A stretch of DNA of 60,349 nt, taken from NCBI GenBank assembly GCA_947627465.1, contig CANQWD010000014.1, positions 1 to 60,349 of the forward strand, read 5' to 3'. Shown piece after piece: positions 41,201 to 48,501 of this stretch. The notes beneath the pieces are model-generated. The model was not told the origin of the DNA, made no database searches, and saw only the letters and a list, made by a program, of their open reading frames with translations. Within the stretch, counting starts at the first letter, position 1. Each line of letters opens with the position of its first letter. The stretch comes from an uncultured Clostridia bacterium. Its GTDB lineage: Bacteria; Bacillota; Clostridia; Oscillospirales; Ruminococcaceae. A program made the translations under genes and the position numbers.

Positions 41201-41936
41201 CCGTAACGCCCGAGGTTACGGATTTGTCGTCCGCGTACATGGAATAAAATCTGTGGTCGCCTTGAGAAACCTGACCGAAAGCGACTTTTCCGAGAGACGG
41301 GTTCAAGCATTTGCGTCTGTAATTAAGATAAGGATCGCCGTTTAAATAGCTCGATTCGTTGATGTAGCCCGTTGTCGACGCAACGGTGCTGGCAAGATTT
41401 TGATAGCTGAAGCCCGCCGCTGCGAGAAAGCCGTTGCTTTTAGCGGTTTCAGCTGCGTTGTAAACGCTGCTTGACATATTGCTCGGTTTTGTTTCCGGAT
41501 CCAACTCCGAGCCGTTCTTAAAGTTGTTGTTGGCAGCGTTTGCATACAGCAAATACGCCAAGCTTTGATAATTATTGGCGTTGGACGTGTCGAGAGTTAC
41601 CTCTCCCAATCCCGCTATGTAGCGGTATGTGTTCAGCGCGTTCAAAGCGTTGTTGAGCGTATTGTCGTTCAGCACGCCCGCGGTGTCAAACGGCGCGCTG
41701 AACGAGGGGGACGATGAATACACGTTGTCAGTGGTATCGGCTGCGTCAAACGGGTGGCTGTTGACATAAGCGCGAATTTCGTCCTGTGTGCGGCTTGCGA
41801 CATACACGCCTTGTGCCGCCGCCGTTTTCACATAGACTTCCTCGGTAATAAGCTCGCTCCAATCGACCGAGCTTGTCGTGAGGGCTGCTGTCAGGACAAG
41901 CGCCAATCCCGACAGTAAAAAGCGTTTTAGTTTCAT
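32208..41936 (-). CDS. giant secreted CAP-domain protein with 33 fibronectin-III repeats
   Basis: The 3242-residue protein starts with a signal peptide (KLKRFLLSGLALVLTAALT). A CAP/SCP-like domain comes next (about residues 75-260: NTYRYIAGLGEVTLDT, a LNPSLGKVAFGQ strand and a CWPAQNTP motif), then a beta-rich linker domain (about 265-360). From about residue 365 to the end I count 33 fibronectin type III domains (each about 84-90 residues, with Trp in SLSWxK/SLTWNAV and the YxFRVxA strand). The last repeats (29-32) are nearly identical 84-residue units. There is no sortase motif or membrane anchor at the C-terminus. It is probably wall-associated or secreted, a long ruler that presents the CAP domain. 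It has its own promoter. Confidence 0.92.
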   Translation of the reverse strand: MKLKRFLLSGLALVLTAALTTSSVDWSELITEEVYVKTAAAQGVYVASRTQDEIRAYVNSHPFDAADTTDNVYSSSPSFSAPFDTAGVLNDNTLNNALNALNTYRYIAGLGEVTLDTSNANNYQSLAYLLYANAANNNFKNGSELDPETKPSNMSSSVYNAAETAKSNGFLAAAGFSYQNLASTVASTTGYINESSYLNGDPYLNYRRKCLNPSLGKVAFGQVSQGDHRFYSMYADDKSVTSGVTGVCWPAQNTPRTMIYPNTPWSYSYGHTIDQDKVKVTLTRKSDGHVWNFSKSSADGKFSVSNTNVGVYGSILFLPNGLTYDSNDSYEVVIDGLSVPVKYEVNIFNLNSDDDKIGDMGDVTVTGTTSSSISLAWDEVVGADSYHITVITKTGISVLDKYVTGTSYTITGLTENTDYIIYMSAARKKSDGTYKSGNLKIVNAKTLANSEATVDPVKNLTISKITANSAVVSWDADAADSHIIEKYTNGSWEKITELSSLYTQYQLTGLSKDTTYKIRVKAVRGQKESEPVEKTFTTLPDPPSMPSDLTVTTVTANSVSLKWTASPEADSYSIEYKLSSSGTVYTQAGETKSTSFTVTGLKAKTNYQFRVYALKKTAKSSPASIIKSTLSSEPVQTVGSVENFSAKPSTNSVVLTWDAAENATKYVIYYGKNSDDPDKSVEVGAVTTCTVTGLDSGTSYTFCIYAYNGTAVSPEKKLTTKTSDASVNPVTNLTVSPSATSVSLSWTKSSNAKNYKVEMKEAGGSWTTLSSTVTSNSYNKTGLKENTSYSFRVTAQNGTKYSTTVSVTTKTLISKVNPVTGLKAVAGENSITLSWKASSNAESYKVEMKKNGSWSVLSSCTTETSYTVYKLTANTTYDFRVTAQNGTLYSSAENISATTISVTVDPVTNLKAVPTANSVTVSWTKSANATSYKVEMREGSGSWTTLNSSVTSNSYNKTGLKENTSYSFRVTAQKGSVSSSALTVTTKTLVSKVDPVTNLKAVPTVNSVALSWTKSSNAESYKVEMKEDGGSWTTLNEAVASNAYNKTGLKENTAYTFRVTAQNGSVSSTPATVSTTTLAEAVNPATNLNAAASENSVSLSWTASSNATSYKVEMKEGDGDWNVLSSTVTTTSYEATGLKENTSYAFKVTAQKGTITSSAETVTVKTSTVPIDSVTGLSATATSNSVTLSWNAVENAAKYRIEWYTSSGWASLATIKDTTYTKSNLSENTGYRFRVFAVKSNNTESAPSEVTAATTTEPVNAVGGLTAVPTYNSVTLTWNAVSNATGYKIEWLVNNSWKELETVTSTSYTKTGLSENTSYTFRVTAVKGNTQSEPADVSAKTSIEQINAVSGLSATTTSNSVSLKWNKVSSATGYRVEWLVNNTWTALDTVTAVSYTKTGLSEDKSYKFRVIAVKANAESAPSEISAKTQIDAVGEISGLSATATYNSVKLSWKMVSNAAQYIVEMKNGSSWTQLGAVLNNTFTKDGLLENTEYTFRVSAKKSNSQSEWAEVTAKTGVKPINAVSGLSASATTNSVTLNWNKVNNATGYRVEWLANNKWTTLDTVTATSYTKNGLSENTTYQFRVIAVKANAESSAAAATATTSIEPINAVTGLTAQTTTSSATLKWNAVSNATGYKVEWYANNAWKLLDTVTATSYTKTGLSENTSYKFRVTAIKANAVSAPAEITAKTAVEPVASVSGLNASVSGNSIKLTWNAVSNATGYKVQMLDGSTWKDIGSPTATSFTKSGLNYGTTYKFRVFAVKGDIESGYVEASSTTEKETIAKVGGLKATPDVNSITLSWNKVTGAASYKVEMLVNGAWKQIYAGTAAKHTESGLAAGTTYNFRVYAVKNSVVSEPAEISAATNAESVNAVTGLTASSDETSITLTWNAVSGAESYKIEMKQNGVWSAAGNVTAASFTKSGLKPGTSYEFRVYAVKNNTDSDPAVISTTTKAETVGAVTGLNSSATVNSITVLWNKVDGATGYKLEMLQNGNWTEIYNGTNTTFTKNGLEADTSYEFRVCAVKNSAVSDYAKITAVTDKDTVNAVSGLASSATVNSVTLSWNKVTGATGYKAEMLVNGQWTQVYSGTATTFTKDGLSAETSYEFRVYAVKNKAVSEAAKITAATDKETVNAVSGLNTQAGVNSVKLTWNAVEGATGYKAEMLVNGVWKQIYAGTATECTKSGLLADTSYEFRVCAVKNNAVSDYANITAVTNKETVNAVTGLTTFVGTNSIKLSWNTVSGADGYIVEMLVNGEWKQVYSDTYPSFTQNGLKPDTSYEFRVYAAKNGVRSDYTKIAAVTTKETVDAVSGLNAQSGVNQIKLTWNAVEGATGYKAEMLSNGEWTEVYEGTACSFTKNDLKPESSYEFRVCALKNNASSEYANITAATNKETVGEISGLTSTADENSVTLSWNAVKDAEGYRAEMLKNGEWVKVYEGQDTACTVTSLEPAASYEFRVCAFKNTAVSDYANITAITNAEIINKVTGLKAVADVNSVTLSWNAVEGASGYRVYMLKNGEWIRLNDAEKTTYKIGSLAAATSYDFRVYTVKGGSTSEPANITAVTDFEDIDGVRGLSAKCTTTQIKLAWNTVSGATGYKIEMCQNDKWSDLGSVSTNSFLKKELTPNTAYMFKIYAMKNSSLSFPEKITVVTNDDGGVTAFGVKTSVKATSIAISWAKAADASAYRLTVCENGFWHIAAQTTNTSYTAANLKPSTKYTFRLYRMSGKTLGEYAEFTLTTKAAPKLTAITGLKASPTANTVKLTWTKNSTAEKYRVEVYKNGKWVKYAEGKNTYCTVKNLNSGTAYKFRVCAMADVYKGAYANVSAVTKPANVTSLKYTASASAIKLTWKKSAGADSYQIERLNGKKWVKAATVKGTSYTAKKLKASTAYKFRVCAVKSKVKGAYSNITVTTKPANVTSLKYTASASAIKLTWKKSAGADSYQIERLNGKKWVKAATVKGTSYTAKKLKASTAYKFRVCAVKGKVKGAYTNITATTKPANVTSLKYTASASAIKLTWKKSAGASGYQIERLNGKKWVKAATVKGTSYTAKKLKASTSYKFRVCAVKGKVKGAYTNITATTKPANVTSLKYTASASTIKLTWKKSAGASGYQIERLNGKKWVKVATVKGTSYTIKKLKAGTAYKFRVCAVKGKIKGAYTNISVTVKPANISNLKASSSKTSVKLSWKKSAGANGYQIERFNGKKWVKVSTVKGTSCTVKKLKTKTNYKFRVCALKGKVKGAYKNISVKTK

Positions 41937-42082
41937 TGAGTTCCTCCTACAAATGTTTCCGAGCCTCTATAACGATCCGCGAAAATAACGCAGCATTTCA
42001 AATTAACTTTTAAATGCCGTTAAAAATTTTAATGTTGCCTTAATTGTATAGATCGCTATAATTACAAATATCTGCTAATTTT

Positions 42083-42111
42083 ATTATATCACAAACCATT
42101 CCGAATGTCAA
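42083..42111 (-). promoter_or_regulatory. promoter of the giant surface-protein gene
   Basis: On the minus strand TTGACA (42106-42111), a 17-bp spacer and TATAAT (42083-42088), leaving a leader of about 140 bp. Nothing else is seen in 41937-42230 apart from a TTACCTAAAAA direct repeat near 42184-42215. Confidence 0.75.
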
Positions 42112-42230
42112 TAGAAAAGCGGCTGTTTGCGGCATTTTAATAAGATTTTTGGCGGTTTTTATAAGTAAGCCGAGCACTTAAATTTACCTAAAAACACCCC
42201 CAATTTTACCTAAAAAATATGTATTTCCCA

Positions 42231-42261
42231 AAAACGGCGGCTCAAAATTGAGCCGCCGTCA
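42231..42261 (-). terminator. terminator of the CAP-FnIII gene
   Basis: On the minus strand ACGGCGGCTCAATTTTGAGC closes with CGCCGT and is followed by TTTTTGG, directly after the stop codon. Confidence 0.85.
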
Positions 42262-42270
42262 AACTTTAGA

Positions 42271-44580
42271 TTATTTGGTTTTTGCCGTAACGATCGACGC
42301 ATTGCTGTAAATGCCGCCTTTTACGGAGTAAACGGCGAGTTTGTAGGACGTTTTTGCTTTCAGCTTCTTGACTGTGTAAGATGTGCCTTTAATATCCGCA
42401 AGCGTCACCCACTTGCCGCCCTTGTAAATTCTTACGCGGTAGCCGTCCGCGTTGGCGTTTTTGCTCCATGTGAGTTTAACGGCACTGGCGGAAGTAACAG
42501 CCTTGAGGTTCTTTACAGCGGCGGGACGGGTCTTTGTTTTCGCGGTAATGTTAGCCGCTTTGCTATAAATGCCGCCCTTTAAGGAGTATACCGCGAACTT
42601 GTAGGACGTTCCCTCTTTCAGGTTCTTGACGGTGTAAGACGTGCCTTTGGGATTTGCAAGCGTCACCCACTTGCCGCCCTTGTAAATTCTTACGCGGTAG
42701 CCGTCCGCGTTGGCGTTCTTGCTCCACGTGAGTTTAACGGTATTCAAAGCGGTTTGAGCTTTGAGGTTCTTTACGGCGGCGGGGCGCGTCTTTGTTTTCG
42801 CGGTAATGTTAGCCGCCTTGCTGTAAATGCCGCCCTTTAAGGAGTATACCGCGAGCTTGTAGGACGTTCCCTCTTTCAGGTTCTTGACGGTGTAAGACGT
42901 GCCTTTTGGATTTGCAAGCGTCACCCACTTGCTGCCCTTGTAAATTCTTACGCGGTAGCCGTCCGCGTTGGCGTTCTTGCTCCACGTGAGTTTAACGGTA
43001 TTCAAAGCGGTTTGAGCTTTGAGGTTCTTTACAGCGGCGGGTCGGGTCTTTGTTTTCGCGGTAACGATCGCCGCCTTGCTGTATGCGCCGCCCTTTAAGG
43101 AGTAGACCGCGAGCTTGTAGGACGTTCCCTCTTTTAAACCGGTGACGGTGTAAGATGTGCCTTTTGGATTTGCAAGCGTCACCCACTTGCCGCCCTTGTA
43201 AATTCTTACGCGGTAGCCGTCTGCATTGGCGTTTTTGCTCCACGTAAGTTTAATGGAATTCAAGGTGGTCGCTGCCTTTAGGTTCTTGACGGCGGCGGGT
43301 TTGGGTGCGGCTTCCGCTTCCTTGGTCGTGCATTGAACGTTTTGGTACGTGTACTTTGTCCCTTTATACGCATAGACCATGAACATATATTTTGTGTTCG
43401 GAGTGAGTTTTTCGACTGTATAGGAAGTCTTGGTGGTGCTTGCGACGGTCTCGGTGACGCCGGATGTCATATTCGCTTTGTAAACGGTATACTTTTCCGC
43501 GCCCTTTGCGCTGTTCCAGGTAAGCTTTACGCTTGTCGAGGAGGGAGTTGCTTTAAGTCCGGTAACGCTGCCGAGTTCATCGTCCGTCGAATCGATGTGG
43601 AAGAAGTTCACGTTGTAGCTCACCGCAGCGCCAAGTCCGGTTATACTTACGCTGAAAACGTCGCCCGCCTCGTATTCAACGTTGTCGGGGCGAAAGACGA
43701 TACAGCCCTGCGTGCCGAAGTTCGAGTTGTCAACGCTGAAGAAACCGTCTGAAGAAGCGCTTGAGAAATTCCATGTTTTGCCGTCGGACTTTCTTTTGAG
43801 AGTTACCTTAACTCCCGTCGGGTTCGAGACCGCGCTTCCGGGGGAGTAGCTCCATGCGTAGCTGTCGTAGAAGTATTCTATCGGCATATTCTGCGCGGGC
43901 CAGCAAACGCTTGTCGAGGAGGACGGAATTTCGTTGTCGCGCGAATACATCAGCGCGTAGGTTTCAACCGCGCCGAAGCCCGTCTGCGACATAGCGGGGT
44001 TAAGGCAGCGCCGTCTGTGAAGCATCGACGAGATAACGCCGTCGTCGCTCGACGGCACAAAGGCTCTCGCGACGGCGTTTGCCGTGCTGAAATACCCCTT
44101 GCTGTAGCTTGATTTGACGCAGCCCTCCGAGCCGTTCTTGTAAATGCTGTCGGACACGCCCGAGGGCTTTTCGGGATATCCCGAGATCAATTTGTTGAGA
44201 TAGCTTATGTACGCTCCGTCCTGACATTTTTGGTTGTAGTCTGAGTTTAGCGTGACCTCGGACAGCCCCGCGATGTATCTCATGCAGTTGAGCGCGTTTA
44301 GCGCGTTAGTGCGCGAAGCGGCGCTCATCTGTCCGGAGCTTGTATACGGCGAGGATAAGTCGGGAGACTTTGAGTAGGTGTCCTCCGTTGTCAAGTCAAA
44401 CGGGTGCTCGCTTAGGTATGTGCGTATCTGCTGCTGCGTGCGGCTTGCGGCGTTCACTCCCGCGAGCCGCGGCGCGGCGCTTTCGCTTGAGGAAAACGCT
44501 TCGGCAAAAACGCCCGTAGTCGCCGAAGCTGCCGCTGTTAAAGCCGCCAGTCCCGACAACAGTAATTTTTTCAGCTTCAT
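42271..44580 (-). CDS. secreted CAP-domain protein with 5 fibronectin-III repeats
   Basis: This 769-residue paralogue of the giant protein next door shares the signal peptide (KLKKLLLSGLAALTAA), the RTQQQIRTYLSEHPFDL segment, the CAP-like domain (about residues 85-225: NCMRYIAGLSEVTLN, RRRCLNPAMSQTGFG, CWPAQNMP) and the following beta-rich domain. It has only five FnIII domains. The last four are nearly identical 86-residue units (258 bp), starting PAAVKNLKA. The start has GGAGGCACC upstream and lies 25 bp after the lysozyme gene, so both are probably on one mRNA. It likely acts on the cell surface; the CAP active residues were not checked. Confidence 0.92.
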   Translation of the reverse strand: MKLKKLLLSGLAALTAAASATTGVFAEAFSSSESAAPRLAGVNAASRTQQQIRTYLSEHPFDLTTEDTYSKSPDLSSPYTSSGQMSAASRTNALNALNCMRYIAGLSEVTLNSDYNQKCQDGAYISYLNKLISGYPEKPSGVSDSIYKNGSEGCVKSSYSKGYFSTANAVARAFVPSSDDGVISSMLHRRRCLNPAMSQTGFGAVETYALMYSRDNEIPSSSTSVCWPAQNMPIEYFYDSYAWSYSPGSAVSNPTGVKVTLKRKSDGKTWNFSSASSDGFFSVDNSNFGTQGCIVFRPDNVEYEAGDVFSVSITGLGAAVSYNVNFFHIDSTDDELGSVTGLKATPSSTSVKLTWNSAKGAEKYTVYKANMTSGVTETVASTTKTSYTVEKLTPNTKYMFMVYAYKGTKYTYQNVQCTTKEAEAAPKPAAVKNLKAATTLNSIKLTWSKNANADGYRVRIYKGGKWVTLANPKGTSYTVTGLKEGTSYKLAVYSLKGGAYSKAAIVTAKTKTRPAAVKNLKAQTALNTVKLTWSKNANADGYRVRIYKGSKWVTLANPKGTSYTVKNLKEGTSYKLAVYSLKGGIYSKAANITAKTKTRPAAVKNLKAQTALNTVKLTWSKNANADGYRVRIYKGGKWVTLANPKGTSYTVKNLKEGTSYKFAVYSLKGGIYSKAANITAKTKTRPAAVKNLKAVTSASAVKLTWSKNANADGYRVRIYKGGKWVTLADIKGTSYTVKKLKAKTSYKLAVYSVKGGIYSNASIVTAKTK

Positions 44581-44605
44581 TATGGTGCCTCCTAGTCTGT
44601 CAAAG

Positions 44606-47600
44606 TCAGAATCCGTTTAAATGATGAGCTTTTATGTATATGGAATAATCCACATATCCGAAATCGAGATCGCAGTCATATTGCACGCCGTCGACATTTC
44701 CTATGTCGTATTGCCACATTCCGCAGCTTTCGTTGTAGTAGCAGCGGTTTCGATAGTCGGCTATCCATACCGGACGCTTCAGCCGAACGTTTTCGTCAAC
44801 GTAGTTCGTGAACCAGTAGGTGGAGCAGTAAACGCCCGCGCAGTAACCCGCTTTTTCAAGCGTGCCGCAGAAAGCCTCCACAAGGTCTGTGCAGAACGCC
44901 TTTCCTTGGTTGAATTGATCAAGCTCCTCCATGTCGAAGTAAACGGGGAATTCAAACTTTTTGCCTTTCATGGCTTTCAGGAAAGCCGCCGCCTCCGCTT
45001 TACCCTGTTCAACGGTAGTGGCGATGCTGTACCAATATGCGCCGACCATAAGTCCCGCTTTTTTAGCGTTGGCATAGTTCTTTTCCCACGTATCGACCGT
45101 GGAGGTGGAGTAGCCCGCCTTTATGATAACATAATCCACGCCCGCAGCTTTTACCTTGTTAAAGTCTATTTCGCCCTGATATCCGGAGACGTCAATGCCT
45201 TTCAAAAAGACGTTCACGCTTGAAAGCCCCGCCGGTTCGGGCTTTTCCGCTGTCGCAGCGGCGGCTTGCGCCGGGAGAGCGTTTGCGGCAGCAGCGGCTT
45301 TTTTGGTTTTCGCGCTAATGTTCGCGGCCGCGCTGCTGTATGTTCCTTTTACCGAGTACACTCTGAATTTGTAAGAGCTGCCGGCCGAGAGGTTCTTGAC
45401 CGTGTAACTTGTATTGGAAGTCTTGCCGAGCGTCACCCACTTGCCGTCGGACAGATAGGTTATCCGGTAGCTGTCCGCTGAGGAATTCTTTTTCCAAGAG
45501 AGCTTTACGCTGGTTTCGCCCGCCGATGCTGCCAACCCCGATACGGCGCTCGGCTTTGTCGTAGCGCCGACTTGAGTATATTTCCCGAGCTTTCCTTTCA
45601 CGACCGCGTAAATTCTGAATTTATACGAAGCCGAGGCTTTCAGTCCGCTTACGGTGTAGCTTGTATTTGAGGTCGTGCCGAGCTTTTTCCATTGTCCGCT
45701 TATATATCTGCTTATCTGATAGCTGTCCGCGCCGTTTCCCGTCCATGAGAGGGTCGCCGTGTCGGAATTTGTCGAAGCGGCGGCGGATTTGACAGCGGCG
45801 GGAGTTCCTGCGGCGCTTGTCGTGCTTGCGCTTATCCTCGCCGAGCTGCTGTAATTGCTGCCCTTAAAAGTATACACCTTAAATTCGTGCGTCGTGTTCG
45901 CCGCAAGTCCCGACACCGTAAAGGAAGTTTTTGAAGTCCTGCCCACGTAGACCCAAACGCCGTTTTTGTACGTGTCGATTTGGTAGAGGGTCGCGCGGGG
46001 GCTTTTTTTCCACGACAGCTTTATGCTGTTTGACGATACCGAAGCCTTGAGGTTTGTAACGGCGGCGGGTCTGGTCTCCGCGGTAATGCCCGTATATTTG
46101 CTGAAGCCCGCGTCGTTTTTCGCGTAAACGCGCAGACGGTATTCCATCGCCGCGGAAAGCCCGGTCACGTTATAAGATGTTCCGTTGACGTCCGCCAGCT
46201 TTTCCCACTTGTCGTTTTTGTAAATGTATACGCGGTAAGATTTCGCGGATGTATTTTTGCTCCATGACAGAGAAAGGCTGTTTGCGGCTGCTGTTGCTTT
46301 AAGGTTCTTTACCGCGGCGGGCACTGCTGCGGCTTTGGCTGTTTTTACGCTTACCTTTGCCGCCGATCCGCGCTCTTTGTTTATGTACGCCGCTATCCTG
46401 AACGCATAGGATGTATTGGGCGTGAGGTTCTTTATCGTGTAGGAAGTTCTGCTGCCCGAAAGTGTTGTGACGGTCGTCCACGTGTTGTTTTTCAGAGTTT
46501 CTATTCGATAGGAGTCCGCGGACTTTACCGTCTGCCAGCTGAGCGCCGCGCTTGTGGATTTTGCCGAGGCTTTAAAGCTTTTCGGCGCGGCTATCTTTGT
46601 TTTGGCGGTGATCTTAGCCGAAGCGCCGAAAATATTTTTTGCGAACGCGAACACTCTGAATTGATACGAGCGGTTAGAGCTTAAGCCGCTTACCGTGCAG
46701 CTTGTCGTATCGGCTTTTGGGGTTGAAACAGCCGTCCACTCGCCGTTTTTCAGCATATCCACCTGATAGCTTGTCGCGATGTCGACTTTGTCCCATGAAA
46801 TCGTAACGGCGCTCGTTGTTGTCGTCGCCTTAAGTTTTGTGGGAGCGGCGGGCTTTTTCGGAGACAGCGCCGCAGTCGGCGTGACTTTAAGCAGCGGGGT
46901 GTTTTCGCCCTTTACGGAAACCTTTGCCCAGTTTGCCGCAGAGCCGTTAAAATTCACGGCTTTTATCTTGGAACAGCCGTAGAACGTGCCGAGATTTATG
47001 ATTTTAAGGCTTTTCGGAAGCGTCACCGTATTAAGCTTCACGCACAGCCTGAACGCGTCCTCGCCTATGCTTGTTACGCCCTCGGGTATGTTTACGGAAG
47101 TAAGCGCGCCGCATGCAAAGAACGCGTCCGCGCCTATGGTTTTAATACCGGCGGGCAGGGTCACGCTTTTAAGCGAAGCGCAGTTGGCAAACGCCATGTC
47201 GGCGATTGCGGTCGTGCCTTTCTTGACCGAAACGCTCGTAATTGTCGGACTGCATTCCGCCAGAACGCTCCCGACATATTTCAAATTGCCTTTTTCCGCC
47301 ATATAAACGGTATCTGCAAACGCGCGTCCGCCCATATCTATGTACTGATTTCCTATGGTTACGCCGTTGGTTTTGAGCTTTGTGCTTTCAAACGCGGATT
47401 TTCCTATTTTTACGACGCTGCTCGGTATTTTGACGGTCGTCAGCGCGGTTTTATAGAACGCGTAAGAGCCGATGTTTTTTATTCCCGCGGGGAGCGTTAT
47501 CGAGCCGAGCGACGTGCATTCCGCGAAAACGCCGCTGCCTATCGTTGTAAGTCCGCTCGGGATATTGACGCTTTTCAGCTTACTGCAATTCTGGAACGTC

Positions 47601-48172
47601 ATCGAGCCTATATTCAGCAGTCCCTTTGGCAGAACCGCCTTTTCAAGGCTTTCGGCTCTGTAAAACAGCTTATCCGCAAGCCCGAGCGTTCCCGCCTTTA
47701 CCGAAACGTTTACCGCGTTGTCATCGCAGTAAACGGCAATTTTGCCCGCGTATTTTATCGGTCCGCTTTGGCGGTCCAGCAGAGCCGTTCCGCGAAACGC
47801 GTTCGCGCCCGCGCCGATAACGCTGTCGGGCAGACTTATGCTCGTAAGCTCCTCGCAGTTCGCAAATCCCGCCTCGGCTATTCTCGTTACCTTTTTTCCG
47901 CTAAATATTTCCGGAATCGTGACCTTTCCAACGGGCTTGCTGCCCTTATAATTGTACCCGACTTCGTAGGTGCCGTCGTCGAGCAGCGTAAACAGCAATC
48001 CGTTTTTGGTTTTCGTATCGCCCGCGGCAAGACACGTTCTTGTTACATCTTCTTCCGCTGTAATTACAGCGGCGGTTTGGCTTTCCCCGAGCCGTACTGC
48101 CGCCGTTTCGGGCTGCGCCGCGCTTATTCCTATCGCGGCGGCCAGCAGCAGCGAGACCAATTTCTTCCCCAT
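44606..48172 (-). CDS. secreted LRR-FnIII-GH25 lysozyme
   Basis: The 1188-residue protein has a signal peptide (LVSLLLAAAIGISAAQPETA), a block of BspA-type LRR_5 repeats (about residues 70-430; units such as IPSGLTTIGSGVFAECTSLG), and six fibronectin-III domains (about 440-970). The C-terminal glycoside hydrolase family 25 lysozyme domain covers about 985-1188. GH25 signatures are GIDVSGYQGEIDF with Asp994, AAGVDYVIIKAGYS, VYFDMEELD with the catalytic-type Asp1080 and Glu1082, and MWQYD near the end. It should cleave the beta-1,4 muramic acid-GlcNAc bond of peptidoglycan. The combination of LRR and FnIII binding regions suggests anchoring or prey recognition, but the target is unknown. Confidence 0.93.
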   Translation of the reverse strand: MGKKLVSLLLAAAIGISAAQPETAAVRLGESQTAAVITAEEDVTRTCLAAGDTKTKNGLLFTLLDDGTYEVGYNYKGSKPVGKVTIPEIFSGKKVTRIAEAGFANCEELTSISLPDSVIGAGANAFRGTALLDRQSGPIKYAGKIAVYCDDNAVNVSVKAGTLGLADKLFYRAESLEKAVLPKGLLNIGSMTFQNCSKLKSVNIPSGLTTIGSGVFAECTSLGSITLPAGIKNIGSYAFYKTALTTVKIPSSVVKIGKSAFESTKLKTNGVTIGNQYIDMGGRAFADTVYMAEKGNLKYVGSVLAECSPTITSVSVKKGTTAIADMAFANCASLKSVTLPAGIKTIGADAFFACGALTSVNIPEGVTSIGEDAFRLCVKLNTVTLPKSLKIINLGTFYGCSKIKAVNFNGSAANWAKVSVKGENTPLLKVTPTAALSPKKPAAPTKLKATTTTSAVTISWDKVDIATSYQVDMLKNGEWTAVSTPKADTTSCTVSGLSSNRSYQFRVFAFAKNIFGASAKITAKTKIAAPKSFKASAKSTSAALSWQTVKSADSYRIETLKNNTWTTVTTLSGSRTSYTIKNLTPNTSYAFRIAAYINKERGSAAKVSVKTAKAAAVPAAVKNLKATAAANSLSLSWSKNTSAKSYRVYIYKNDKWEKLADVNGTSYNVTGLSAAMEYRLRVYAKNDAGFSKYTGITAETRPAAVTNLKASVSSNSIKLSWKKSPRATLYQIDTYKNGVWVYVGRTSKTSFTVSGLAANTTHEFKVYTFKGSNYSSSARISASTTSAAGTPAAVKSAAASTNSDTATLSWTGNGADSYQISRYISGQWKKLGTTSNTSYTVSGLKASASYKFRIYAVVKGKLGKYTQVGATTKPSAVSGLAASAGETSVKLSWKKNSSADSYRITYLSDGKWVTLGKTSNTSYTVKNLSAGSSYKFRVYSVKGTYSSAAANISAKTKKAAAAANALPAQAAAATAEKPEPAGLSSVNVFLKGIDVSGYQGEIDFNKVKAAGVDYVIIKAGYSTSTVDTWEKNYANAKKAGLMVGAYWYSIATTVEQGKAEAAAFLKAMKGKKFEFPVYFDMEELDQFNQGKAFCTDLVEAFCGTLEKAGYCAGVYCSTYWFTNYVDENVRLKRPVWIADYRNRCYYNESCGMWQYDIGNVDGVQYDCDLDFGYVDYSIYIKAHHLNGF

Positions 48173-48296
48173 TTTTATCCCCCTTTTTGCTATTTCATCT
48201 TTTGTTTGTTTTTACTAATATGTATCATATTAAGCGCAAAGCCGGTGCCCGCATTTTCCGCGTTCATTTAGAGAAAGCGACCGAGCGCCGAATTAA

Positions 48297-48467
48297 GGCA
48301 ACACCGCACAAAGACCGCCCTACGGGCTTTGCCGCCCGCTTGCTTGCAAATTTTCCGTCATTTTGTCCAAAATCTCCTCATAGGCGCCAGCCTTATTCGT
48401 CGATTTTGTGCAATCTGACGAAAAATTAGGCGACGCAATCGGACGACAATCTCTGTGCGGTGTTGCC
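48297..48467 (-). repeat. MITE-like element, family 1 copy B
   Basis: A 171-bp element in the orientation opposite to copy A (1946-2173). It has 17-bp terminal inverted repeats (48297-48313 and 48451-48467, one mismatch) and TTAA on both sides. Its core aligns with copy A (CGTCAGATTGCA and the GACGNAAAATTTGCAAG region). It lies in the 328-bp gap between the histidine kinase gene and the lysozyme gene and may serve as a boundary for either. Confidence 0.7.
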
Positions 48468-48501
48468 TTAACGCTTTTTTATCCGAATTATGACGTAAAC
48501 G

